Made by a program: the position numbers and the translations under genes. Positions 1 to 6,696 of a stretch of DNA of 10,863 nt are shown here, in pieces. A model generated the notes under the pieces. The model ran no database searches, was not told where the DNA came from, and worked only from the letters and a program-made list of their open reading frames with translations. Source of the stretch: an uncultured Lachnospiraceae bacterium (GTDB taxonomy: Bacteria > Bacillota > Clostridia > Lachnospirales > Lachnospiraceae); the NCBI GenBank assembly GCA_910585995.1, contig CAJUGG010000030.1, positions 1-10,863 of the forward strand, read 5' to 3'. Position 1 is the first letter of the stretch. Every line of letters starts with the position of its first letter.

Positions 1-37
1 AATCAAGTTGTCCGGGGTTCGAATCCCCGATGTCTCA
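1..37 (+). tRNA. 3' part of a tRNA, probably tRNA-Lys
   Basis: The window opens inside a tRNA. The T stem CGGGG (13-17) pairs with CCCCG (25-29) around the loop TTCGAAT (18-24). A seven-base acceptor strand ATGTCTC (30-36) and discriminator A37 follow. The bases AA at 1-2 fit the end of an anticodon loop and TCAAG the 3' anticodon stem. No CCA is encoded, because the sequence continues TATAAAA. The anticodon itself lies outside the window. The arm resembles Clostridia tRNA-Lys(UUU), but Met or Asn cannot be excluded from this half. Confidence 0.85.
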
Positions 38-40
38 TAT

Positions 41-72
41 AAAAGCACTGGTAATCAGTGCTTTTTATTTTT
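41..72 (+). terminator. Rho-independent terminator of the tRNA
   Basis: AAAAGCACTG (41-50) pairs with CAGTGCTTTT (56-65) around the loop GTAAT, followed by a T-rich tail to about 72. It starts four bases after the tRNA end, so it should end the tRNA transcript. Confidence 0.85.
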
Positions 73-188
73 TATGTCAGAATCTTAACGAATTAAATTG
101 TTAAACTGCCATACGGCGATATCAGGATTTTTGGTTTTTTTGTTCGATAAAAAGGCGAAAAATGTCAAAAATTTATGTGTTTTGTCAA

Positions 189-217
189 TGTACAAGCGAG
201 GGCAAGAGAAGTATAAT
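189..217 (+). promoter_or_regulatory. possible sigma-A promoter in the gene-free gap
   Basis: A perfect -10 TATAAT (212-217) has a 17-base spacer to a poor -35 TGTACA (189-194, four of six). Transcription would start near 224, exactly where a 9-bp hairpin begins. The gap from 73 to 357 is AT-rich and holds no convincing gene; this promoter-hairpin pair is the only structure I can support there. Confidence 0.35.
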
Positions 218-222
218 AATTA

Positions 223-245
223 CAACAAGTGAAGAACACTTGTTG
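223..245. repeat. perfect 9-bp inverted repeat at a possible start site
   Basis: CAACAAGTG (223-231) and CACTTGTTG (237-245) are perfect inverted repeats around AAGAA. There is no T tract after it, so it is not a normal terminator. It could be a 5' RNA hairpin or a protein-binding palindrome. Confidence 0.6.
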
Positions 246-357
246 AATATTTATGGATGGTACTGCACCCCCTGATCCCCCTTTAATGAATAAACCCTCC
301 CTTTTGATTATTCTTTAAACGCAGTATCTTCGATAAATAGGATAAAAAAAGTTGTTA

Positions 358-394
358 CAGAAAAACCAGAGGTTCCCCGCCTCTGGTTTTTCTG
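358..394 (-). terminator. 15-bp hairpin ending the 401-862 gene
   Basis: CAGAAAAACCAGAGG (358-372) and CCTCTGGTTTTTCTG (380-394) pair perfectly over 15 bp around a 7-base loop. It lies just past the stop of the minus-strand gene. Read leftwards, a run of seven T's follows about nine bases after the stem, and the stem itself has a T5 segment. It could also slow rightward transcription because the stem is symmetric, but there is no T tract on that side. Confidence 0.7.
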
Positions 395-400
395 CATGTA

Positions 401-862
401 TTAAAGCGTCCAGTCCTGTGCGTTGATTCCCAAGAACTTTTTATCGCGAAATCCGATGCAGATTCCATGTTCCGGGTCACACTCGCACCATCCGTAAAAG
501 GAAATTTCAGGATAGAGAAACCCGTCATTGGACTGGAAAAGGGTTGTGACATTGATCGCGATAGCAAAGATTTCCACTTCGCTTGGAAGATCTTCCTCGG
601 TAATCATTTTTTCGCCAATCATATCGTATCGTTCGTTACAGTAAGCGGTGATCTCTTTTCTGTAATCGTTGATGTTGATGTGCTCCAAAAACCAGTTGAG
701 CACTTCTAGCTCTGCTTCATTCAGAGCAAAGCCGTCTTCTTTATAATCTCCGTCTTCTGTATAGCAGTTGTCGCCTGCAGAGAAGACTTCGACCTCTGCC
801 TCACCAGTGAACAGGGGGATAGTGATGTGGTCGTTGCTGTTAAGCTTAAGAATTTTTTCCAT
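401..862 (-). CDS. acidic protein of unknown function, 153 aa
   Basis: I do not recognise this family with confidence. The protein is very rich in Asp/Glu, has no signal peptide or membrane segment, and should be a soluble cytoplasmic protein. The N-terminal third looks like beta strands (ITIPLF, EAEVEVF). The middle is helical, and the C-terminal third carries a conserved-looking block FYGWCECDPEHGICIGF (about residues 123-139), with Cys-x-Cys, His and a further Cys that could bind metal. The layout recalls small single-domain DUF proteins of Clostridia (DUF6985 or DUF2004-like, from memory), some of which occur near toxin-immunity loci; no such partner is visible here. The ATG start is supported by GGAGG (871-875 on the plus strand) eight bases upstream and a good promoter. 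It is a single-gene unit ended by the hairpin at 358-394. Confidence 0.8.
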   Translation of the reverse strand: MEKILKLNSNDHITIPLFTGEAEVEVFSAGDNCYTEDGDYKEDGFALNEAELEVLNWFLEHININDYRKEITAYCNERYDMIGEKMITEEDLPSEVEIFAIAINVTTLFQSNDGFLYPEISFYGWCECDPEHGICIGFRDKKFLGINAQDWTL

Positions 863-927
863 GGGGAATACCTCCGTTTTTTGATTTATGAGAACAGGTT
901 TGCTGGCGAAACCCGTGATCTGTTAGT

Positions 928-956
928 ATTATACATCTGGACGGTGGTGTTGGCAA
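928..956 (-). promoter_or_regulatory. sigma-A promoter for the 401-862 gene
   Basis: On the minus strand, -35 TTGCCA (956 to 951), a 17-base spacer and a consensus -10 TATAAT (933 to 928) lie about 65 bases upstream of the start codon. The intergenic region is shared with the divergent phosphoesterase gene; the two promoters do not overlap. Confidence 0.75.
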
Positions 957-972
957 ATAGGGTATTTTTGAA

Positions 973-1001
973 TTGAATACGGATAAAAGATGGATTATAA
1001 T
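973..1001 (+). promoter_or_regulatory. sigma-A promoter for the phosphoesterase gene
   Basis: -35 TTGAAT (973-978), a 17-base spacer and consensus -10 TATAAT (996-1001). The start should be near 1008, giving a short leader before AAGGAG (1029-1034) and the ATG at 1043. Confidence 0.75.
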
Positions 1002-1042
1002 GAATAAAATAATATTAAGAAGCCAATCAAGGAGCATATTAG

Positions 1043-1567
1043 ATGATCTATTTTACAGCGGATCTACATTTTTATCATGATAAAATCATCCGTCATACAC
1101 AAAGACCATATCATAGTGCAGAAGAGATGAACCAGGATTTGATACGAAAGTGGAATCGTAAAGTCTCACTGGAGGATGAGGTATATATTCTGGGGGATGT
1201 TACCATGAAAGGTGCAGACCTTGCAGCGGCATGTCTGTATGCGCTGCAGGGGAAGAAGCATCTGATTAGAGGGAATCATGACAAGTTTGTGGACAGTGAA
1301 TTATTTGAACCATCACTGTTTGTGTCGATCCAGGATTATAAGGAAATTACATATCTGAATACTCATTTTATCTTGTTTCACTATCCGCTTGTGGAATGGA
1401 ATGGTTACAGAAAAGGCGCGATTATGCTCCATGGGCACCAGCACAATCACAAAGACTATAATCTGGAACAGCGTAAAAACGGGGTCCTGCGGTACGATGT
1501 GGGCGTGGATGCCAACCATATGGAACCAGTAAGTGCAAGTGAGATTATCCAGTTCTTTCATTCGTGA
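1043..1567 (+). CDS. calcineurin-like metallophosphoesterase
   Basis: A 174-residue single-domain metal-dependent phosphoesterase of the calcineurin-like superfamily, close to the group once listed as COG4186 (predicted phosphohydrolases). The two-metal site motifs are in order: D7-x-H9, G51-D52, the GNHD box (77-80), H113 in FHYP, and G131-H132-x-H134. All metal ligands expected for the fold are present, so it should be active. The substrate cannot be read from sequence; relatives hydrolyse phosphodiesters or phosphomonoesters. No signal peptide, so cytoplasmic. The start has AAGGAG eight bases upstream. It has its own promoter and is divergent from the acidic protein gene, with no functional link evident. 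Confidence 0.9.
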   Translation: MIYFTADLHFYHDKIIRHTQRPYHSAEEMNQDLIRKWNRKVSLEDEVYILGDVTMKGADLAAACLYALQGKKHLIRGNHDKFVDSELFEPSLFVSIQDYKEITYLNTHFILFHYPLVEWNGYRKGAIMLHGHQHNHKDYNLEQRKNGVLRYDVGVDANHMEPVSASEIIQFFHS

Positions 1568-1575
1568 CCGTTTAG

Positions 1576-1632
1576 CCCTCCCCTTAGAGGGGGAGAATCA
1601 TGTTTGCATGAATGATCAGAGCTGTTTTTTGT
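1576..1632 (+). terminator. weak possible terminator after the phosphoesterase
   Basis: CTCCCC (1578-1583) can pair with GGGGAG (1590-1595). A second small hairpin TCATG/CATGA (1598-1611) follows, with a T6 run at about 1625-1630. The T run is not directly after a stem, so termination here is uncertain. Confidence 0.35.
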
Positions 1633-1692
1633 GTATTTCTACTAAAAATCCTTGTTAAAATTTATGAAGTATGCCGAATTGACGGAAAATGA

Positions 1693-1721
1693 TTGACAAA
1701 GCATTAGACAATTGGTATACT
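1693..1721 (+). promoter_or_regulatory. rbs operon promoter, extended -10
   Basis: Consensus -35 TTGACA (1693-1698), 17-base spacer, -10 TATACT (1716-1721) preceded by TGG, an extended -10. The start point is expected near 1728. The ribose operon genes behind it are tightly packed, so this is probably the main promoter for all six. Confidence 0.85.
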
Positions 1722-1732
1722 AATACCAGTGA

Positions 1733-1746
1733 TGAAACGCGTTTCA
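1733..1746. promoter_or_regulatory. palindromic LacI-family operator (probable RbsR site)
   Basis: TGAAACGCGTTTCA is a perfect 14-bp palindrome with the central CG typical of LacI-family sites. It would lie at about +5 to +19, where a bound repressor blocks promoter clearance, and just ahead of rbsR, so it implies autoregulation. It differs from the CcpA cre core (AGCGCT at the centre), so I favour RbsR. Confidence 0.75.
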
Positions 1747-1770
1747 AAAAGGAGACGGAGGAAACAATAG

Positions 1771-2757
1771 ATGGCAAGCATCCGAGATGTGGCAAAATTA
1801 GCAGGTGTTTCCCCTTCCACGGTATCAAGAGTTATGAATGGTACAGCGAACGTTGAAGAGGACAAAAGACAAAAAGTCCTTGCAGCAATTCAAGAAACGG
1901 GTTTCAGACCAAATGAATTGGCAAGAGCACTCTTTAAACAGTCTTCTAAGATAATTGGAGTTATCGTCCCAAATATTGAGAACCCATTTTTTAATGAACT
2001 GGCAAAGGCTGTGGAAGAGGAAGCATATAAGAATGGTTATAAAATGCTGCTCTGCAACTCAAACAACAACACCGAAAAAGAGCTGATGAATATTCAGATG
2101 CTGGATCAGATGAAAGCTGACGGAATCATCCTCTTGACCTACAGTGATAAGACCGGGCAGGCGATTGCAGATTGTCAGCTTCCTGTAGTGGTGGTAGACA
2201 GACAGTTGACCGGAAGCGGTCAGAGCGCCTATGTGGAATCTGACCATTACAAAGGCGGCAAATTAGCCATCCTGCATCTGTTGAACTGCGGATGCAAAGA
2301 TATCGTCTTTCTAAGAGGTCCGCTTGGATTGTCCAGTGGCCAGAGAAGGTATCAGGGATATCAGGAAGTATGCCAAAAATATGGGATACGGGAACAGTGT
2401 ATTGACTGCCTGTATGATTATGAAGACGGAATCAGGGCAGCCAGGAAGTTAGTGGAACGGTATCCGCACGTGGATGGTGTCATCGCCAGTAACGACATGG
2501 TTGCAATCGCAGCCTATAAGATCCTTACCAGAGAAGGATATCAGATACCAGAAGATATACAGATGATTGGTTTTGACAATATCCGGTTCAGTTGGTTATT
2601 TACTCCCGAACTGACCACAGTTAATCAGCCAATCAAGGAGATGGGAACTATGGCGGTCCAGATCATTATCAATCATGGTCGAGGCCTGCCGTTTCAACAA
2701 GAAAATATACTGGATGTCTCTTTGGTGGAGCGCCAGACAACCAAGAGAAAGGAGTGA
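1771..2757 (+). CDS. rbsR: LacI-family ribose operon repressor
   Basis: A 328-residue LacI/GalR regulator of normal length. The N-terminal helix-turn-helix spans about residues 4-24, with VSPSTVSRVMNG as turn and recognition helix. A hinge helix follows at about 46-54 (RPNELARAL). Residues 61-328 form a periplasmic-binding-protein-like sensor beginning IIGVIVPNIENPFF, which parallels the ribose-binding NNPFF segment of RbsB encoded five genes downstream. It should bind the palindrome at 1733-1746 and release on binding ribose or a derivative; the inducer is inferred from context. GGAGG (1757-1761) lies nine bases before the ATG. Its stop overlaps the ribosome binding region of rbsK. No tetramerising heptad tail is evident, so a dimer is likely. 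Confidence 0.9.
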   Translation: MASIRDVAKLAGVSPSTVSRVMNGTANVEEDKRQKVLAAIQETGFRPNELARALFKQSSKIIGVIVPNIENPFFNELAKAVEEEAYKNGYKMLLCNSNNNTEKELMNIQMLDQMKADGIILLTYSDKTGQAIADCQLPVVVVDRQLTGSGQSAYVESDHYKGGKLAILHLLNCGCKDIVFLRGPLGLSSGQRRYQGYQEVCQKYGIREQCIDCLYDYEDGIRAARKLVERYPHVDGVIASNDMVAIAAYKILTREGYQIPEDIQMIGFDNIRFSWLFTPELTTVNQPIKEMGTMAVQIIINHGRGLPFQQENILDVSLVERQTTKRKE

Positions 2758-2762
2758 GAATA

Positions 2763-3650
2763 ATGAAACTTGCAGTAGTAGGAAGTATCAATATGGATAT
2801 GACTGTTACCGCTGAACGGATTCCTCAAAAGGGAGAGACACTGCATGGAGACAGTATCAGCTATATCCCAGGGGGAAAAGGAGCCAATCAGGCAGTGGCT
2901 ATGGCAAAGCTTGGGGCAGAAGTGGAGATGTTCGGCTGCATTGGTGATGATGAGAACGGACAGAGACTGATGGAGAACTTAAGACAGGTTGGCGTGAAGA
3001 CCGAACATATCAAGACCATCAAAGGGGTGCCGACCGGGATTGCCATGATCACCGTAGCAGAAAATGACAATACCATCGTTGTGGTGCCAGGGGCCAATGG
3101 AGAGGTGGATTGTACATACATAGATGAGATCAAACCTTACCTTGAGGCTTATGATATGGTCGTGCTGCAGCACGAGATCCCTCTGAAGACCGTACACTAT
3201 GTGGTGGAGTTCTGCGCAGAGAAAAAGATTCAGGTGGTGTTAAATCCGGCTCCGGCAGCAGAGGTTCCCATGGAGATCTTTGAAAAAGTGACCTACCTGA
3301 CACCCAATGAGCATGAGGCAGTGCTGATTTTTGGAGAAGGAAAAAGCACCGAGGAGATCTTAAAGGCATATCCGGAGAAACTGATTATCACACAGGGGTC
3401 CAGAGGTGTCTCCGTATGTGAGAAATCCGGTGAAGTCCTGACTGTCCCTGCAAGACCTGCAAAGGTAGCCGATACCACGGGAGCAGGTGATACCTTAAAT
3501 GGAGCATTTGCAGTGCGCAGAGCTGCAGGAGATGATCTGAAACGAGCATTGACCTATGCCAATACCGCAGCCAGCTTATCCACAGAGAAATTTGGAGCAC
3601 AGAGTGGTATGCCGACCGCAAAAGAGGTAGAGGGAGCATTGAAAGGGTAA
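2763..3650 (+). CDS. rbsK: ribokinase
   Basis: A 295-residue PfkB-family kinase that phosphorylates D-ribose to ribose 5-phosphate with ATP in the cytoplasm. The N-terminal substrate segment is GSINMD (7-12), followed by the family signature GGKGANQAVAMAKLG (37-51). The second PfkB signature DTTGAGDT near residue 238-244 contains the catalytic Asp at about 243 and the anion hole. I chose ATG 2763, because AAAGGAG ends at 2754, eight bases upstream. A GTG at 2754 is in frame but lies within that ribosome binding site. It follows rbsR with a five-base gap after the rbsR stop and precedes rbsD by six bases. Confidence 0.95.
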   Translation: MKLAVVGSINMDMTVTAERIPQKGETLHGDSISYIPGGKGANQAVAMAKLGAEVEMFGCIGDDENGQRLMENLRQVGVKTEHIKTIKGVPTGIAMITVAENDNTIVVVPGANGEVDCTYIDEIKPYLEAYDMVVLQHEIPLKTVHYVVEFCAEKKIQVVLNPAPAAEVPMEIFEKVTYLTPNEHEAVLIFGEGKSTEEILKAYPEKLIITQGSRGVSVCEKSGEVLTVPARPAKVADTTGAGDTLNGAFAVRRAAGDDLKRALTYANTAASLSTEKFGAQSGMPTAKEVEGALKG

Positions 3651-3656
3651 TAGAAT

Positions 3657-4088
3657 ATGAAGAGACAGGGAATATTGAACAGTGATATCTCCAGGGTACT
3701 CTCTTATCTGGGACATACAGACCGCATTTGCATCGGCGACTGTGGCCTTCCCATCCCGGAAGAGACTGAGCGGATTGATCTGGCGCTGAAGTTTGGACAG
3801 CCGACTTTTATGGAAGTGTTAGAAGAAGTGGGCAAGGATATGAAGATTGAGAAGATCGTCCTGGCAGAAGAGATCAAAGAATACAGTGCAGAACTTTTGA
3901 AAGAAATTGAGCGTTTTTTGGCTTCTTTTGAAACCGGTTGCGAAACGGGTTTCAAACAAAAAATAGAAGTGGAATATGTATCACATGTGGAGCTGAAGAA
4001 GATGACAAAAGAGTGTAAGGCCGTGATACGTACCGGGGAGACGATCCCTTATGCCAATATCATCTTACAGTCAGGTTGTATTTTCTAA
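3657..4088 (+). CDS. rbsD: D-ribose pyranase
   Basis: A 143-residue RbsD/FucU-family mutarotase interconverting beta-pyranose and furanose forms of ribose, which supplies the form used by ribokinase. Family landmarks: N-terminal GILNSDIS, LGHTD with the conserved His20, GLPIP, RIDLAL, and the C-terminal block KAVIRTGETIPYANIIL. Compared with the Bacillus protein (about 131 residues) it carries roughly 12 extra residues (about 90-102, SFETGCETGFKQ) between the last long helix and the IEVEY strand, a place where RbsD length varies. Those codons form the operator-like palindrome at 3927-3956. The ribosome binding site is weak (GAAAGGG, nine bases upstream), so translation may depend on coupling to rbsK. 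Confidence 0.95.
   Translation: MKRQGILNSDISRVLSYLGHTDRICIGDCGLPIPEETERIDLALKFGQPTFMEVLEEVGKDMKIEKIVLAEEIKEYSAELLKEIERFLASFETGCETGFKQKIEVEYVSHVELKKMTKECKAVIRTGETIPYANIILQSGCIF
3927..3956. promoter_or_regulatory. operator-like palindrome inside rbsD
   Basis: TTTGAAACC (3927-3935) and GGTTTCAAA (3948-3956) are a perfect 9-bp inverted repeat. Within it sit two adjacent 12-mers, GAAACCGGTTGC (3930-3941) and GAAACGGGTTTC (3942-3953). The second differs at one base from the upstream operator core GAAACGCGTTTC, and the first at four. This could be an auxiliary RbsR site or only a coding coincidence. Confidence 0.4.
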
Positions 4089-4105
4089 GAAAGGGGGAAA
4101 GGGAT

Positions 4106-5596
4106 ATGCAGATTGAGATGCGCGGTATCGATAAATCCTTTGGAGGAAACGCGGTCTTAAAAAGTGCAGGATTTTTGCTGGATCACGGTGAGATCCATGC
4201 GCTGATGGGAGAAAACGGCGCGGGAAAATCCACACTGATGAAGATTCTGACAGGAGTCTATACAAGGGACGCCGGGACGGTGATCGTGGACGGACAGGAA
4301 GTATGTTATAAAAATCCGCAGGAGGCAGAACGGGCAGGCATCGTGTTTATCCACCAGGAGTTAAATGTCTTGTTTGATCTGACCGTGGAGGAAAATATGT
4401 TCCTGGGCAAAGAGATTAAGAAACGTTTTGGTGTCTGCGACAAGAAAGCTATGCGCCAGGAGGTCAAAAAGATCTTAGACCGGCTGGGAGTGGATATTGA
4501 TCCGGGACAGAGGATGAATGAGCTGTCGGTAGGACAGCAGCAGATGATTGAGATTGCCAAAGCGCTGATGGTGGATGCACAGGTGATTATTATGGATGAG
4601 CCGACGGCAGCGCTTACCCAGAGTGAGACGACAGTGCTTTTCCAGGTGGTTAATTCCCTGCGGGAAAAAGGAGTATCCATTGTCTATATCTCTCATCGTA
4701 TGGAGGAGATCTTTGAACTGTGCGACCAGATTACGGTGCTTCGGGATGGCTCTTATATCGGGACTAAGAAGATCAAAGAGACCGATATGAATGATGTGGT
4801 CAAGATGATGATCGGACGTGAGATCGGAGAGCGCTATCCAGCCAGAGAAGCCAAGATTGGAGAGGTGGCATTTGAGGTAAAAGGGCTGAACTGTCCGGGC
4901 GTCTTTGAAAATGTATCCTTCCAGGTACATGTAGGGGAAGTGCTAGGAGTGTCTGGTCTGATGGGTGCCGGCAGGACGGAGATTATGCAGGCGATCTTTG
5001 GAAATATGCCAAATGTAACCGGAGAGATCTATCTGAACGGAAGCAGAATCCAGAACAAAAATCCGCAGGAAGCCATGAAAAATGGCATTGGATTTATCAC
5101 AGAAGACCGTAAGGTAGAGGGCCTGATGCTGGAAGAGAGCATTATGAAAAATATCTCGGTTGCCAACTTAGGTAAGATATCCAAAGGCGGGGTCCTGAAT
5201 AAAGTGGCGGAAGATGAACTGGTAAAACGCGGGATTGAGGAGCTGCATATCAAGTGCTTTGGCCCGCAGCATGAATGTAATAATCTAAGCGGCGGAAACC
5301 AGCAAAAAGTGGTATTTGCCAAATGGATCTATACAGACCCCAAAGTGTTGATTCTTGATGAGCCCACCAGAGGCGTGGATATCGGAGCGAAGAAAGAGAT
5401 CTACAGCATCATCAATGATCTGGCGGAAAAAGGCGTGGCGATTATTATGGTATCTTCGGAGCTTCCAGAGGTACTGGGGATGTCTGACCGGGTGATGGTT
5501 GTGCGAGAAGGGGTCGTGCGGGGAGTCCTGCATAAAGAAGAGGCAAATCAGGAAAATATTATGATTCTTGCGACAGGAGGGGAGTTAAATGAATAA
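4106..5596 (+). CDS. rbsA: ribose ABC importer, ATP-binding protein
   Basis: A 496-residue sugar-importer ATPase with two fused nucleotide-binding domains, the usual RbsA layout and length. First half: Walker A GENGAGKST (35-43), signature LSVGQQQ (140-146), Walker B VIIMDEP (160-166), then the switch His in ISHR. Second half: Walker A is degenerate, GLMGAGRTE (284-292) with Arg for Lys, which is normal for this family; signature LSGGNQQ (394-400) and Walker B VLILDEPTRGVD (414-425) are intact. It works at the inner face of the membrane with RbsC. The ATG at 4106 has AAAGGGGG nine bases upstream. An in-frame TTG at 4076 would overlap rbsD and has no binding site. It overlaps rbsC by eight bases. 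Confidence 0.95.
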   Translation: MQIEMRGIDKSFGGNAVLKSAGFLLDHGEIHALMGENGAGKSTLMKILTGVYTRDAGTVIVDGQEVCYKNPQEAERAGIVFIHQELNVLFDLTVEENMFLGKEIKKRFGVCDKKAMRQEVKKILDRLGVDIDPGQRMNELSVGQQQMIEIAKALMVDAQVIIMDEPTAALTQSETTVLFQVVNSLREKGVSIVYISHRMEEIFELCDQITVLRDGSYIGTKKIKETDMNDVVKMMIGREIGERYPAREAKIGEVAFEVKGLNCPGVFENVSFQVHVGEVLGVSGLMGAGRTEIMQAIFGNMPNVTGEIYLNGSRIQNKNPQEAMKNGIGFITEDRKVEGLMLEESIMKNISVANLGKISKGGVLNKVAEDELVKRGIEELHIKCFGPQHECNNLSGGNQQKVVFAKWIYTDPKVLILDEPTRGVDIGAKKEIYSIINDLAEKGVAIIMVSSELPEVLGMSDRVMVVREGVVRGVLHKEEANQENIMILATGGELNE

Positions 5597-6524
5597 CAAG
5601 AAAACAGCCAATTACATACAGGATTTAGGTGCGCTGATTGCACTGATTCTTCTGGTGTTGATTATTGGAGTGATCAGTCCGGAATTCAGAACGGTCAGTA
5701 ACTTTTTGTCCCTGCTTCGGCAGTCTTCCATCAATGGATTTATCGCCTTTGGTATGACCTGTGTGATCTTAACGGGAGGTATTGATTTGTCTGTTGGATC
5801 AGTGCTGGCACTGACGACTGCATTTTGTGCAAGTTTTATTTCCAATGGGATGCCGGTGGGACTGGCGATGATCCTGGCGCTTTTGATTGGAACGGCTTTT
5901 GGTCTGTTAAGCGGTATTTTGGTAACAAAAGGACGTCTTCAGCCCTTTATCGCTACTCTGATCACCATGACCGTGTACAGAGGACTGACCATGATCTTTA
6001 TGGATGGTAAGCCGATCTCCAATTTGGGAGACAGCTTTTTGCTGAAACTGGTAGGAAAGGGAAATATTTTTGGGATTCCGATTCCGGTCATCTTATTCCT
6101 GGTGGTCTTTGCAATCTTTATCTTTGTGTTGGAGAAGACTACATTTGGCCGCAGAATCTATGCAACTGGAAGTAACTGGAAATCTGCTAAACTGGCAGGT
6201 GTCAATATTGATGTGACAAAGATGGCAGCTTATGCAATCTCTGGCTGTATGGCAGCGGTATCCGGGTTGATCTTGTTATCCCGTCTTGGTTCTGCACAGC
6301 CTACTTTGGGAGATGGCTACGAGCTGGATGCGATCGCAGCAGTAGCACTTGGCGGCACGAGTATGAACGGCGGACGCGGTCGTATCTGGAAGACATTTGT
6401 GGGTGTTCTGATTATTGCTGTGTTGAACAATGGACTAAATATTTTAGGCGTCTCATCTTACTATCAGGATGTGGTCAAGGGATTTGTCATTTTGATTGCG
6501 GTGATGTCTGACCAGAAGAGATAA
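5589..6524 (+). CDS. rbsC: ribose ABC importer, permease
   Basis: A 311-residue, strongly hydrophobic permease of the RbsC/AraH family. I can count about eight to ten membrane segments, beginning with one at about 13-30. The conserved segment GGIDLSVGS lies near residue 60, a cytoplasmic coupling loop ATGSNWKSAKLAGVNI lies near 193-208, and GGTSMNGGRGR follows near 255. It forms the ribose channel with RbsA as motor and RbsB as receptor. Its ATG lies within the end of rbsA (ATGAATAA overlap), with GGAGG (5577-5581) seven bases upstream, so translation is coupled. It is about ten residues shorter than the Escherichia coli protein, within normal range. Confidence 0.95.
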   Translation: MNNKKTANYIQDLGALIALILLVLIIGVISPEFRTVSNFLSLLRQSSINGFIAFGMTCVILTGGIDLSVGSVLALTTAFCASFISNGMPVGLAMILALLIGTAFGLLSGILVTKGRLQPFIATLITMTVYRGLTMIFMDGKPISNLGDSFLLKLVGKGNIFGIPIPVILFLVVFAIFIFVLEKTTFGRRIYATGSNWKSAKLAGVNIDVTKMAAYAISGCMAAVSGLILLSRLGSAQPTLGDGYELDAIAAVALGGTSMNGGRGRIWKTFVGVLIIAVLNNGLNILGVSSYYQDVVKGFVILIAVMSDQKR

Positions 6525-6540
6525 AAAAAGGTAACACAAG

Positions 6541-6688
6541 GTGACTGTAAGTTGCAGCCACTTAAAAATAGATAAGAAAAACAGCAACGGACCGGACAAT
6601 CCCCAAGAGGATTTTCAGACACTTAAGTGGCGGAAAATGCTCTTAGAGCAGGGGGCTTGGGAGGGGAGTTGCGGAACTTTTATGGAGG
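6541..6688 (+). promoter_or_regulatory. structured rbsC-rbsB spacer RNA with complementary loops
   Basis: The 172-base spacer is unusually long for this operon and highly structured. Hairpin A: GTTGC (6551-6555) with GCAAC (6584-6588), whose loop contains GCCACTTA (6557-6564). Hairpin B: AAGAG-G-ATTTTC (6605-6616) with GAAAAT-G-CTCTT (6633-6644), extendable by CCCC (6601-6604) with the G run at 6651-6654. Its loop contains TAAGTGGC (6624-6631), perfectly complementary to the loop of A over 8 bases. CTCTT can instead fold locally as TGCTC/GAGCA (6638-6650). There is no T tract and no clear promoter. The likely role is setting RbsB translation or mRNA stability; I recognise no known riboswitch class. 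Confidence 0.5.
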
Positions 6689-6696
6689 ATTAAATT

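Noticed and set aside
30..40. Integration site scar at the tRNA 3' end
   Set aside because: No second copy of the tRNA tail was seen elsewhere in the window, and the element relic lies about 8 kb away.
253..318. A 21-codon ORF on the plus strand in the gap after the tRNA
   Set aside because: No ribosome binding site precedes it, it is Pro-rich with no known match, and its length is expected by chance.
1733..1746. CcpA catabolite site (cre) at the rbs promoter
   Set aside because: The palindrome centre is ACGCGT rather than the cre core AGCGCT, so a dedicated LacI-family operator fits better.
2754..2762. Upstream GTG start for rbsK
   Set aside because: It lies within the AAAGGAG ribosome binding site of the ATG at 2763 and would add three residues not usual for ribokinase.
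4076..4105. Upstream TTG start for rbsA
   Set aside because: It overlaps the rbsD end and has no binding site, and the ATG at 4106 gives the family's normal N-terminus.
6525..6696. A separate promoter for rbsB in the spacer
   Set aside because: No acceptable -35/-10 pair with suitable spacing was found on the plus strand.
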